The notes: generated by a model from the letters alone, not told the origin. Counted from the stretch's first letter, positions 6,106-14,079 are shown. The stretch is DNA of 18,099 nucleotides from an uncultured Collinsella sp. (GCA_900541285.1 UQJA01000025.1:1-18099), one strand, 5' to 3'. Translations and numbers: made by a program.

Positions 6106-7332
6106 TTACGCGGCGCCCGAACGATGCCGCCATATGGATTGTACGATACCCACCGTCAGCAGCTGAATCATCATCGAGGACGAACCGAAGCTAATAAACG
6201 GTAGCGGAATACCGGTAATCGGCATCATGCCGATGCACATGCCGATGTTTTCGAAGGTCTGGAACGCCCACATGCCAACGATGCCCACACACGAAAGACG
6301 CAAAAACAGTGACTCACACTTAAAGGCCACGCGAATCGTCGAAAAGATCAGCAGCACGTAGAGGCACAGGAGCAAAAAGGAACCGCAAAAGCCAAAGGTC
6401 TCGGACAGGAAGGCGAAGACGAAGTCGGTGTGGAACTCAGGCAGAAAGCCGCCGGCCGACTGCGTCGCATGGCCCAAGCCCTTACCGAAGAAGCCGCCCG
6501 AGCCAACGGCGATAAGCGACTGCTGCAGGTTGTAGGCATCGTCCGAATCGGCATTATCGGGGTCGATAAAGACCGTCAGACGGTTCATCTGATACTGCTT
6601 GATGAGCACATCGTGGCCGAGCAACGAATCAAAGACTGAATCGAGCGCCAGGACGAGGGCCACCAGGCCCACGAGCAGGGCCAAGGTCGACAGCACCCAT
6701 TCGCGACGTGCACCGCTCATACAAATGACGATGGCGCCCGAAACCAGCACGACTAGGCCCGAGCCCAGGTCGCCCATGGCAACGACGGCCAAAAACGGAA
6801 TGGACAGCATGCCGCAGAGCTTGACATAGTCGCGAACGGTATCGATGCGGCCGTTATACTGCGAGCCAAGCGTAGCAATAAAGAAGATGGTGATGAGCTT
6901 GGCAAGCTCAACCGGTTGGAATGTCAAGCCGATACCGGGAATCTTGATCCAGCCCGTCATGCCCAGACCGCCCGTATAGGACAGACCCGGAATCTTGGGC
7001 GAGAGGATCACGATCAGGTCGATGACGAGCAACGCCGTCGAGAAATTGGAAATACCGCGCAGGTCGGAGCGCCAGACCAGCACCGCCAGCACCGTGCCGA
7101 TGCCAATTCCCAGCAAATGGCGCGAAAACGAAGCATCGGCCTTAAACTGCGAAGCCGACCAGATAATGATGGCACCGTAGGCGACGAGCGCCACAGTAGC
7201 CACGAGCACACCGATATGCACCTTTTGGCGAAACGTGCCGCGCGAGGCCGAAAGTTGCTTGTTGACGCGGTCCAGGCTGCTGCGAGAGCCAGTCTTGGTT
7301 GAACGGAACAGATCCGCCGGAGAAAAAACCAT
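6106..7332 (-). CDS. rodA: Rod-shape-determining peptidoglycan polymerase RodA (SEDS family)
   Basis: 408 residues with about ten hydrophobic segments. SEDS signatures are in order: FQPVELAK (138-145), GDLGSG (187-192), NRLTVFIDP (250-258), GSGGFFGKGLG (277-287), LPEFHTDFVFAF (297-308, with the likely catalytic Asp303) and GIPLPFISFG (374-383). RodA polymerises lipid II into glycan strands in the membrane, together with the class B transpeptidase PBP2 encoded just upstream, under MreBCD guidance. RodA rather than FtsW is favoured by that context and by the HTDF and RLTVFIDP motifs. Departures from the usual motifs are FGSSS where SYGGSS is common, and GDLG where PDLG is common. A basic N-terminal tail of about 35 residues precedes the first membrane helix. 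The ATG at 7332 has AGGAGG about 5 nt upstream; the gap to mrdA is 9 nt. Confidence 0.95.
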   Translation of the reverse strand: MVFSPADLFRSTKTGSRSSLDRVNKQLSASRGTFRQKVHIGVLVATVALVAYGAIIIWSASQFKADASFSRHLLGIGIGTVLAVLVWRSDLRGISNFSTALLVIDLIVILSPKIPGLSYTGGLGMTGWIKIPGIGLTFQPVELAKLITIFFIATLGSQYNGRIDTVRDYVKLCGMLSIPFLAVVAMGDLGSGLVVLVSGAIVICMSGARREWVLSTLALLVGLVALVLALDSVFDSLLGHDVLIKQYQMNRLTVFIDPDNADSDDAYNLQQSLIAVGSGGFFGKGLGHATQSAGGFLPEFHTDFVFAFLSETFGFCGSFLLLCLYVLLIFSTIRVAFKCESLFLRLSCVGIVGMWAFQTFENIGMCIGMMPITGIPLPFISFGSSSMMIQLLTVGIVQSIWRHRSGAA

Positions 7333-7341
7333 CGCAACCTC

Positions 7342-9411
7342 CTATCGAACCGAAGAATCGCCCGAGGCCGAAGAGGTATCGGGCTCGTCATAAATCACGC
7401 CGAGCACGTCGCGCACGACATGCATCGCGGTATCTGAGCCACCGCCGCCCTGCTCCAGGACAGTAGCGATGACATACTTAGGATCATCGGCCGGTGCATA
7501 GGCGCAGAACCACGCGTATTCGTCCTCGCCGCTTTTCTCGCCCGTGCCCGACTTGCCGTATACCTGCGGCGTCAGGGTGCCAAAGTGCGCCGCCAAGGAC
7601 GTCGATGCCGTGTAAATCACGTCGTGCATGCCGTTGCGAACAAGAGCCAAATCCGAATCGCTGTTGATCTTGGCCTCTAGGCGCTTCTTCTTGCCCTTGC
7701 CGTTGTACTTATAGGCATCGCCGTCGCCATCGCGCGACACGGCAGACAAAAACACGTGAGGCACGTACTGTTTGCCGCCGTTGGCAAGACCCATATAGGC
7801 GCACGCCATCTGCAGGGGCGTCACCAGGATGTCGCCCTGGCCGATGGCAATGTTGGTCATGTCGCCGGCATTCCACTTGCGGTCCTCGGCAGATGCGTCG
7901 GTGAAGTACGACTCTTTCCACTCGGCATCGGGAATACGGCCCGCGCCCTCACTCGGCAGATCGATACCGCAGGTCTTGCCTAGGCCCCAGCGACGAAAGA
8001 CCTCCTGCAGGCCCTCGGGATGTTGCTCGTCATAAAAGAATGCCTTACCCATGTCGTAGAAGACGGGGTCGCACGAGTTGGCGATACCCGACTGCAGCGT
8101 CATAGTGCCGTGGCCAGACGTCAGCCAGCAGCGCTTGCCCCAAGCCTTGCCCAGGCCCGTCCAATAGCCCGTGCAGTTGGTTGTCTGCGTTGAAGTGTAG
8201 GTTCCAAACTCAAGTCCGGCCAGCGCCGAGAGCGGCTTAATGGTCGAGGCCGACATGTACTGTCCGCTAATGGCGCGGTTGAGCAGCGGGTGCGAACCCT
8301 TGTCATCATTGAGCTCGGTCCACACGTCATTTGAGACGCCGCCGATGAAGACGGACGGATCGAACTTGGGCTGGCTCGCCATGCCCAGGATCTCGCCATT
8401 GTTGGGATCGAGACACACCACAGCGCCGTTGCCGGCATTGCTGTAGCCAGTGGTCTTGGCAAGTTCGATAGCGCTCGCCAGCGCCGTCTCACAGGCCTGT
8501 TGGATCTTAAGGTCGAGCGTGAGCTTAATGTCGGAGCCGGCCTTCGCGGGCACGGCACCGGCCTGACCGGTCACATTGCCCGAGGCATCGACCTTGACGG
8601 TCTGCTCGCCACGAATACCCTGCAGCAGGTTTTCGTAGTAGCTCTCAACGCCCGCCTGGCCCACGATATCGCCCGACTGGTACGTAATCTTGCCAGCAGA
8701 GGCATCATCATCGCCAGAGGTTTTCTTATTCTGGGCCTCGAGCTGCTCGGAGGTAATGGTGCCGGTATAGCCCAAGATATGGCATGCCGTCTCGCCATAT
8801 GGATACTGGCGCTCGGTACGCTCGGCAATCTTGACGCCCGGGAACTCGCCGGCATGCTCCTGAATATAGGCAACCGTGGAGCGACGGACGTCCGTCGCGA
8901 TGGTATGCAGGCTCTGGGCGCCCTCTGTATTGTCCTGAATATTGCGAAGGACCGCCACGTAAGGCATTCCAAGCACGTTGGCAAGATGGCGAACCAGAAC
9001 CTCATCCTCGGCAAGGTCGCGGTAGGCCACGACAGCAAGTGAGGGACGGTTCTGGACAAGTGCCACGCCATTGCGGTCGAGGATGCGGCCGCGCACAGCG
9101 GGAGTGGTAACGGTGCGAGTCTGATTACTATTGGCCTGCTTCTCGTAATAGTCCGACGAGACCATCTGCATGCCCCACAGCTTGACGGCGAGCGCCGCGA
9201 ACATCGCGCCCACACCCGTGGTGAGGATGGAAAAGCGGCCCTTAAAGGCGGTCGCCGCGGTATTGCCCTCGCCCTCGGTGGCGCGCGGGGCCGTTCCATG
9301 CTGCGTATCGTAGGTAAAACGGGAATCGCCGCGACGCATGATGACCAGCGCGACCACGATGGCCACAACCAGCACGATACCGGCGATAATAACCGTCAAC
9401 TGGGAAGACAT
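7342..9411 (-). CDS. mrdA: Class B penicillin-binding protein 2 (elongation transpeptidase)
   Basis: 689 residues. The dimerisation/pedestal domain covers about 85-290 (TPAVRGRILDRNG at 103-115, KxDASG at 273-278), and the transpeptidase domain about 295-670. Active-site motifs are S389-T-I-K392 (nucleophile Ser389), S446-C-D448 and K620-S-G-T623, the last being KSGT where KTGT is more common. Cross-linking takes place outside the membrane with RodA as partner. An unusual feature is two N-terminal hydrophobic segments, about 6-25 and 60-82, separated by a polar 35-residue stretch with basic residues; most PBP2 proteins have one. The ATG at 9411-9409 has GGGAGG 7 nt upstream. The last 15 residues are Ser/Asp-rich. 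The gene lies 13 nt after mreD and 9 nt before rodA. Confidence 0.95.
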   Translation of the reverse strand: MSSQLTVIIAGIVLVVAIVVALVIMRRGDSRFTYDTQHGTAPRATEGEGNTAATAFKGRFSILTTGVGAMFAALAVKLWGMQMVSSDYYEKQANSNQTRTVTTPAVRGRILDRNGVALVQNRPSLAVVAYRDLAEDEVLVRHLANVLGMPYVAVLRNIQDNTEGAQSLHTIATDVRRSTVAYIQEHAGEFPGVKIAERTERQYPYGETACHILGYTGTITSEQLEAQNKKTSGDDDASAGKITYQSGDIVGQAGVESYYENLLQGIRGEQTVKVDASGNVTGQAGAVPAKAGSDIKLTLDLKIQQACETALASAIELAKTTGYSNAGNGAVVCLDPNNGEILGMASQPKFDPSVFIGGVSNDVWTELNDDKGSHPLLNRAISGQYMSASTIKPLSALAGLEFGTYTSTQTTNCTGYWTGLGKAWGKRCWLTSGHGTMTLQSGIANSCDPVFYDMGKAFFYDEQHPEGLQEVFRRWGLGKTCGIDLPSEGAGRIPDAEWKESYFTDASAEDRKWNAGDMTNIAIGQGDILVTPLQMACAYMGLANGGKQYVPHVFLSAVSRDGDGDAYKYNGKGKKKRLEAKINSDSDLALVRNGMHDVIYTASTSLAAHFGTLTPQVYGKSGTGEKSGEDEYAWFCAYAPADDPKYVIATVLEQGGGGSDTAMHVVRDVLGVIYDEPDTSSASGDSSVR

Positions 9412-9424
9412 CTACGGGCCTCCC

Positions 9425-9991
9425 CTATTTGAGCTTGCGGGTCTTGGGCTTAAAGCGCATACCCGTCTGGCGTCCGCCACGTGCGGAGAATCCATAGCCG
9501 GACTGTGGCACGACGCCGGACATCAAAAACGGAATGGCAACCAGACCCGTCAGGATCGAGGACGGCAGCGCATGGCCGAAGATCGCCACAACAAAGCTCG
9601 TCTCCAAACCCATAAACAGCAAGATGATGCTGTAGATAACATTAATGACGAGCGCGAAGGCGCCCACAGTGACGCCGCGCGCACTCGGGGTACCGCCCGT
9701 CTGACCGACGGCGCTGTGCACCAGGGCAAAAGAACCCACGGTCAGCAGGAGCGACATAACGCCCACCGGCACGGCAGCGGACAGGTCATAAAACAAGCCG
9801 CTGCAAAAACCGCACACGACGGCACGGGTCGGGTCGCCCGAGAACACGCTTAGGCACACCAGGATAATCATGAAGTTGACGCGACCGCCCGCAATGGAGA
9901 TCTGCGGTGCCAGGCCTGCCTGCAGCAGCACGCACACGATGGCGGCGATCACAAACGTGCGGGAGCTCATCCCCTGCTCGTGTAGATCCAT
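9425..9991 (-). CDS. mreD: Rod-shape-determining membrane protein MreD
   Basis: 188 residues from the ATG at 9991-9989, with five or six hydrophobic segments, the usual MreD size and topology. Typical elements are an early LQAGLAPQISIAGGRVNFMI region and CGFCSGLFYDLSAAVPVGVMSLLL, which matches the G-F-x-x-G-L-x-x-D-x-x pattern of MreD. The C-terminus is basic and cytoplasmic. MreD is an integral member of the elongation complex with MreC and RodA/PBP2. Two ATG codons are close together: 9997 is only 1 nt from the GGGGG, whereas 9991 is 7 nt away, so the second is preferred (difference two residues). Flanked by mreC and mrdA with gaps of 11 and 13 nt. Confidence 0.92.
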   Translation of the reverse strand: MDLHEQGMSSRTFVIAAIVCVLLQAGLAPQISIAGGRVNFMIILVCLSVFSGDPTRAVVCGFCSGLFYDLSAAVPVGVMSLLLTVGSFALVHSAVGQTGGTPSARGVTVGAFALVINVIYSIILLFMGLETSFVVAIFGHALPSSILTGLVAIPFLMSGVVPQSGYGFSARGGRQTGMRFKPKTRKLK

Positions 9992-9998
9992 GGACATG

Positions 9999-10003
9999 CC
10001 CCC
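9999..10003 (-). promoter_or_regulatory. Shine-Dalgarno site deciding the mreD start
   Basis: GGGGG lies 1 nt from the first ATG (9997) and 7 nt from the second (9991), which favours the second. It overlaps the mreC stop codon by one base. Confidence 0.55.
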
Positions 10004-11001
10004 TATTCGCTCGAGCCGGAATCGGTCGTCTCGGACGTGTCGGAACTGTCATCCGAGCTCTCGTCCTTCGTCTTGGTCGCAGCGTCGCGCGACGTTCCCT
10101 GCGGCGTGCTGTTGGCCGTGCTCACGTCCTCATCCGAGGCCGACTGTTCGTCGGTCAGCGAGGTGATGACCAGTACTTCCTCGTTGTTCTCGGCCGTGGT
10201 CTGGGCGCGCACCACAATGGTGTAGTACACGTCGTTTGCCGATTTCTCGACCGACGAGACGGTGCCGAGCGGTAGACCCTTGGGGAACACACCGCCAATG
10301 CCCGAGGTCACGATGATGTCGCCAACCTTAACGTCGGAGTCGACGCTCACGTACTCAAGACGCAGCGTGCCGTCAGCCTGCCCCTGCAGCATACCCTGGG
10401 CGCGCGTGTCCTGCACCATAGCGGATACGCCCGAGTTCTCGTCGCCAATCAGGCGCACGGTCGACGTCTTGGCCGAAACCTCGATGATCTGGCCGATAAC
10501 ACCGGCCGAACTCGTCACAGGCATGTTGATGGTAAGGCCGTCGGCAGAACCCTTATCGATCGTGACGGTCGAGGTCCAGGCATCGCCCGAGGCACCAACG
10601 ATACGAGCTGCGGTCGATTTAAGGTTGTAGGTCGACTGCAGGCCGACCAGCCCCTCCAGACGCTCAGCGGTCTTTTGAGCCTCGGAGAGCTCAGCAACCT
10701 TAGAGGTCAGCTCCTCGTTTTGTTTCTTGAGCTCGTCGAGCGTGTCCTGCGACGCCGTTAGGTTAGAGAACACGTTGCCGATCGCATTGAAGGGAGCCGC
10801 CACAGCCGAGCCCACAAAGCGCACCGGCGAGGTAATCGTCGTTACGCCCGAACGCACGGCATGAATCGGCCCTGCCTCGCCCTCGCGGATGTAAAACGTG
10901 AGCAGCAACACCGAAATCAGGCTGAAAACAATCAACGGGCGCATACCCGTTGATTGTCGCTTGGTATTCAGATTTGTGGAGAAACCCGAAGATCGTGCCA
11001 A
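10003..11001 (-). CDS. mreC: Rod-shape-determining protein MreC
   Basis: 332 residues. A short basic cytoplasmic tail is followed by a membrane helix (about 21-38), an extracytoplasmic coiled coil (about 83-116, LDELKKQNEELTSKVAELSE) and the paired beta-barrel MreC domain (about 128-282, with VTSGIGGVFPKGLPLG at 231-246). MreC activates PBP2 and links the inside MreB filaments to external wall synthesis. The last 50 residues are Ser/Thr/Asp-rich and probably disordered. The start is TTG at 11001-10999 with AGGTGG 7 nt upstream; no ATG gives a comparable N-terminus until residue 20. It follows mreB by 21 nt and precedes mreD by 11 nt. Confidence 0.95.
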   Translation of the reverse strand: MARSSGFSTNLNTKRQSTGMRPLIVFSLISVLLLTFYIREGEAGPIHAVRSGVTTITSPVRFVGSAVAAPFNAIGNVFSNLTASQDTLDELKKQNEELTSKVAELSEAQKTAERLEGLVGLQSTYNLKSTAARIVGASGDAWTSTVTIDKGSADGLTINMPVTSSAGVIGQIIEVSAKTSTVRLIGDENSGVSAMVQDTRAQGMLQGQADGTLRLEYVSVDSDVKVGDIIVTSGIGGVFPKGLPLGTVSSVEKSANDVYYTIVVRAQTTAENNEEVLVITSLTDEQSASDEDVSTANSTPQGTSRDAATKTKDESSDDSSDTSETTDSGSSE

Positions 11002-11008
11002 ATGGAAT

Positions 11009-11014
11009 CCACCT
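11009..11014 (-). promoter_or_regulatory. Shine-Dalgarno site deciding the mreC TTG start
   Basis: AGGTGG ends 7 nt before TTG 11001-10999, in the mreB-mreC gap. Confidence 0.6.
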
Positions 11015-11022
11015 TTTGGAAA

Positions 11023-12066
11023 TTAAGCATTGGTCTGGACGAAGCCACCATCAAACGCATTGGCCTCGAGCACGCGGGCACAGCCGTTAACGACGTTATC
11101 GAGCGCCGTGGGGCTGACGTTGACCGAAACACCGGTCTCATCGCGCAGGCGTACGTCGAGACCGCGTAGCAGAGCGCCACCACCGGTCAGCAAAATGCCG
11201 TAGTACATAAGGTCAGAGGCAAGATCGGGAGGCGTAGCGTCGAGGGCGTCCTTGACGGCCTTGGCCATCTCGTCGAGCGGCTTGTTGAGCGCGCGACGGA
11301 TCTCCTCGCTCTCGATGCGCACAGTCTTGGGCAGACCGGTGATCACGTCGCGGCCGTTGACCTCGACGTCGAGCTCGTCCTTGAGCGGCACGGCGGAGCC
11401 GACCTTGATCTTGATGTCCTCTGCCGTACGCTCGCCGATGGCCAGGTTATAGGCATCGCGAACGTGCGTGAGGATGGCCTGATCGAACTCGTCACCGGCA
11501 ATACGGATGGACTGCGAGACGACGATGCCGCCCATGGCGATAACGGCAACCTCGGTGGTACCGCCACCGATGTCAATGACCATGGAGCCGGTGGGTTCCT
11601 CGACGGGCAGGTCGGCGCCGATAGCGGCAGCCATGGGCTCCTCGATCAGATAGGCCTGGCGGGCCCCGGCCTGGATCGTGGCCTCAAAGACGGCACGCTT
11701 CTCGACCGACGTGACACCGGAGGGAACGCAGACGACAACACGCGGACGCGGAGTCCACGGATAGCGCTTCTCAGACGCCTTGTCGATAAAGTAGCGAAGC
11801 ATAGCCTCGGTAACATCGAAGTCGGCGATGACGCCGTCCTTCAGGGGACGAACGGCCACGATGTTGCCGGGCGTACGACCGAGCATGCGCTTGGCCTCGA
11901 TGCCGACCGCCAGGATGCGCTCGTCGTTCTTGTCGATGGCGACGACGGAAGGCTCGCGAATGACGATGCCCTTGCCGCGCACGGAGACAAGCGTATTTGC
12001 GGTGCCGAGGTCGATGGCAAGATCGCCCGCATAGCTACCGAAGAACATATCCATCAAAGAAAACAA
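11023..12066 (-). CDS. mreB: Rod-shape-determining actin homologue MreB
   Basis: 347 residues, the normal size. Actin-fold nucleotide motifs are phosphate-1 DLGTAN (19-24), phosphate-2 DIGGGT (165-170) and the adenosine motif TGGGALL (294-300); SGVTSVEKRAV and AGDEFDQAI are also typical. MreB forms membrane-bound filaments on the cytoplasmic side that orient the RodA-PBP2 machine. The N-terminal MFSLMDMFFG segment is a plausible amphipathic membrane anchor. The start is TTG at 12066-12064 with AGGAG 5 nt upstream; an internal ATG four codons later would be 17 nt from that SD. It is first in the operon mreBCD-mrdA-rodA and beyond, with a 115-bp upstream gap that holds the terminator of the neighbouring unit and presumably the promoter. 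Confidence 0.97.
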   Translation of the reverse strand: MFSLMDMFFGSYAGDLAIDLGTANTLVSVRGKGIVIREPSVVAIDKNDERILAVGIEAKRMLGRTPGNIVAVRPLKDGVIADFDVTEAMLRYFIDKASEKRYPWTPRPRVVVCVPSGVTSVEKRAVFEATIQAGARQAYLIEEPMAAAIGADLPVEEPTGSMVIDIGGGTTEVAVIAMGGIVVSQSIRIAGDEFDQAILTHVRDAYNLAIGERTAEDIKIKVGSAVPLKDELDVEVNGRDVITGLPKTVRIESEEIRRALNKPLDEMAKAVKDALDATPPDLASDLMYYGILLTGGGALLRGLDVRLRDETGVSVNVSPTALDNVVNGCARVLEANAFDGGFVQTNA

Positions 12067-12071
12067 CGCAA

Positions 12072-12076
12072 CTCCT
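12072..12076 (-). promoter_or_regulatory. Shine-Dalgarno site deciding the mreB TTG start
   Basis: AGGAG ends 5 nt before TTG 12066-12064. The nearest ATG downstream is too far away to use it. Confidence 0.6.
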
Positions 12077-12102
12077 GATGTGTTGGATGATTGCTGGAAA
12101 AC

Positions 12103-12122
12103 TACTAGCTCATGATACTAGC
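12103..12122 (-). repeat. Direct repeat GCTAGTA (period 13) in the mreB promoter region
   Basis: GCTAGTA occurs at 12122-12116 and 12109-12103 on the minus strand. A TATCAT (12117-12112), one base from the -10 consensus, overlaps the first copy, but no matching -35 box is clear. It could be an operator or part of the mreB promoter; support is weak. Confidence 0.3.
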
Positions 12123-12126
12123 GCAA

Positions 12127-12159
12127 GCCCGGCACCTCACTTGCGGTGAAGCACCGGGC
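12127..12159 (-). terminator. Hairpin ending the cyclophilin-TPR unit
   Basis: 14-nt arms (12127-12140 and 12146-12159) with a 5-nt loop, 22 nt after the TPR gene stop. In minus-strand RNA all 14 positions pair, three of them as G-U; in plus-strand RNA the same positions are C-A mismatches, so the structure is specific to minus-strand transcription. No proper T-run follows (only CTT), so it may be a weak or factor-assisted terminator, or an RNA-end stabiliser. Confidence 0.6.
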
Positions 12160-12181
12160 AAAGCTAAATCCCATAAGGTCA

Positions 12182-13486
12182 CTACTGGTTGTCAGCAGCC
12201 GAGAAATCCATATCGAGCGAGGAAACGGCCCAGCCGATATGGTTGTCGGAGCGCACGAATTTGACGGTGTACTCCTGCTCGCCACCCTTGGACAGCGACG
12301 CCTTAACCTTGGCGGTCGTCTCGGTCATGGACTGATCCATGCCCTCGACGGACACGGTGGCACCCTGCGGAATCGAGGAGATGATCATCGACTTGGCGTC
12401 CTCGGGCAGGCTCGAGGCCAGGCAAGACTCGGCCTTTGCGGTGTCACCGTCGCCGGCAGCCTGGAACAGATCGGTAACCACAGATTCCTGAGACGGGAAG
12501 CCAAAGCCGCGCGTGTAGGCAAAGCCCAGACCGCCCGCGGCGATCAAAATGAGCAGAAGCAGCACGATGAAGACTTTGAGACCCGTGTGGCGATGGCGAC
12601 GACGGACCTTGGCCTGCTTACGATCCTGACGGTCCTGCTGGACCATCTCGGACTCGGACAGCGTAAAGAAGCCGGTGTCCGAGGGATCGGGCATAAACTG
12701 ACCGGTCGCGCCCGTAGGATCGAGCGGATCGACGGCAGGAGCGTCCATCGCGGGCGCCGGTGCCGTGGCCATAGCCGTCTGGGCAGACAGCGCGGCAAGC
12801 GAATCGTGCACGCGGGCAAGCTCATCGGCCTGCTCGGAGGTGAGCTGGTAGATACCATCGGCAGTAGCGGCGTTAAAGGCGTCGAGTGCGTCGGAGGGAC
12901 GGCCGGCGGCAGAAAGCGCCTGACCCATGCCGGCGTTGAGCGCGCGCGTGTCGTCGCGGGGGCCGGCAAAGTCGATAGCCGTGCGGTAGGTCTCCACGGC
13001 ATCCGCCGGACGGCCGAGCTTAATGAAGCAACGACCAAGCTCGCCGAGTGCGGCGGCAGGAGCCGGATTGGCGCCGTCGATGGCAGCCTGACGGAAGGCA
13101 GTACCCGCGTTGGCATAGTCGCCCGACTGGAACAGCGCGTTACCCAGGCCCAGATAGGCCTTGAACGGCGTGGCATAGGATGCATCCTGCGTAGCAGCAG
13201 AGAACGCCTGAGCGGCCGTCGTGTAGTCGCCCACGGCGGCGAGCGCCTTGCCGCGGTTGGTGAGCAGCGCGCCGCGCTTGCCATAGGTGCCGTCGTTGAG
13301 GGCGGCGGCATAGGCCTCGGCGGCCTCGGCATACATGCCCAGGTGCATCAAGGCGTTGCCACGAAGGTGATCGGCCTCGCCCATAATCTCATCGGGAGTC
13401 TTTGCCGCCCCAAGCATCTGGGCTGCAGCGGAAAAATCACCCGCGCGGTAAGCGGCGCGGCCCTGTTGGATCAGCTGGCTATTCAA
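12182..13486 (-). CDS. TPR-repeat protein with one membrane helix and an external domain
   Basis: 434 residues. TPR-like helix pairs cover about 5-205 (for example MYAEAAEAYAAALNDG at 51-66 and GDYTTAAQAFSAATQ at 86-100). An Ala/Pro/Asp linker follows (about 237-275), then a strongly basic stretch with RRRHRH (about 286-301) and a single membrane helix (about 304-323). About 110 residues lie outside the membrane and resemble DUF4878/NTF2-like domains (VVTDLFQAAGDGDTAKAESCL). The topology is TPRs in the cytoplasm and the C-terminal domain outside. The function is unknown; TPRs suggest a protein-binding scaffold. The start is TTG at 13486-13484 with AGGGG 6 nt upstream. It lies 11 nt after the cyclophilin gene and before a hairpin. 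Confidence 0.82.
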   Translation of the reverse strand: MNSQLIQQGRAAYRAGDFSAAAQMLGAAKTPDEIMGEADHLRGNALMHLGMYAEAAEAYAAALNDGTYGKRGALLTNRGKALAAVGDYTTAAQAFSAATQDASYATPFKAYLGLGNALFQSGDYANAGTAFRQAAIDGANPAPAAALGELGRCFIKLGRPADAVETYRTAIDFAGPRDDTRALNAGMGQALSAAGRPSDALDAFNAATADGIYQLTSEQADELARVHDSLAALSAQTAMATAPAPAMDAPAVDPLDPTGATGQFMPDPSDTGFFTLSESEMVQQDRQDRKQAKVRRRHRHTGLKVFIVLLLLILIAAGGLGFAYTRGFGFPSQESVVTDLFQAAGDGDTAKAESCLASSLPEDAKSMIISSIPQGATVSVEGMDQSMTETTAKVKASLSKGGEQEYTVKFVRSDNHIGWAVSSLDMDFSAADNQ

Positions 13487-13492
13487 GGAAGT

Positions 13493-13497
13493 CCCCT
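13493..13497 (-). promoter_or_regulatory. Shine-Dalgarno site deciding the TTG start of the TPR gene
   Basis: AGGGG ends 6 nt before TTG 13486-13484 and directly follows the cyclophilin stop codon. Confidence 0.55.
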
Positions 13498-14040
13498 TTA
13501 CTCGTGAACGATCTCGACATGGACGATCTCGTCGCCGGCACGCAGCTGCGAAATCACATCGAGACCCTCGACCGTGGTACCAAAGACGGTGTAACCGGAA
13601 TCGAGGTTATGCTGGGCACCCAAGCAGAAGTAGAACTGCGAACCCGCGGAATCGGGGTCCATGGAGCGTGCCATGGCAAGGGCACCATCGACATGGCTGT
13701 TGCGCGGATTGGTGGCAAACTCGCCCTTGATGCAGTAGCCGGGGCCACCGGTACCGGGCATGCCGTCGGGGCCCTCAAGACCGGCAGCGACGTCGGCGCC
13801 GGACATATCGCGGGTATTGGGGTCGCCACCCTGAATGACAAAGCCGGGCACATAGCGATGGAACTTAAGGCCATCATAGAAACCCATCGTGGAAAGCTCG
13901 CAGAAGTTCGCGACATGAATGGGAGCGCCCTCGCCGTCAAACTTGACCTTGATGGTACCCTTCGACGTCTCGATAACGGCGCACTCATCGCCGGCAAGCT
14001 GATACTCGGGCGTGTAGAGCTCTTTCTTAAAACCAAACAT
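13498..14040 (-). CDS. Cyclophilin-type peptidyl-prolyl cis-trans isomerase
   Basis: 180 residues, a single cyclophilin domain. The catalytic FHRYVPGFVIQGGD (60-73, with the active-site Arg62) and SAGSQFYF (131-138) are intact, and DSGYTVFG (147-154) matches the family. It catalyses proline isomerisation during protein folding. No signal peptide or lipobox is present, so it is cytoplasmic (PpiB-like). An insertion around 80-103 (GLEGPDGMPGTGGPGY) is Gly-rich, as in several Gram-positive cyclophilins. The ATG at 14040-14038 follows AGGAAGGA by about 7 nt. It is the first gene of a two-gene unit with the TPR membrane protein and has its own probable promoter. Confidence 0.95.
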   Translation of the reverse strand: MFGFKKELYTPEYQLAGDECAVIETSKGTIKVKFDGEGAPIHVANFCELSTMGFYDGLKFHRYVPGFVIQGGDPNTRDMSGADVAAGLEGPDGMPGTGGPGYCIKGEFATNPRNSHVDGALAMARSMDPDSAGSQFYFCLGAQHNLDSGYTVFGTTVEGLDVISQLRAGDEIVHVEIVHE

Positions 14041-14079
14041 GTGGTTCCTTCCTCGTGCGTTTAAAGCATATTTGTACGA

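Noticed and set aside
12146..13507. Plus-strand open frame (453 codons) opposite the TPR gene
   Set aside because: It begins within the terminator hairpin, shows no family motif, and the minus-strand TPR/membrane protein is clearly real.
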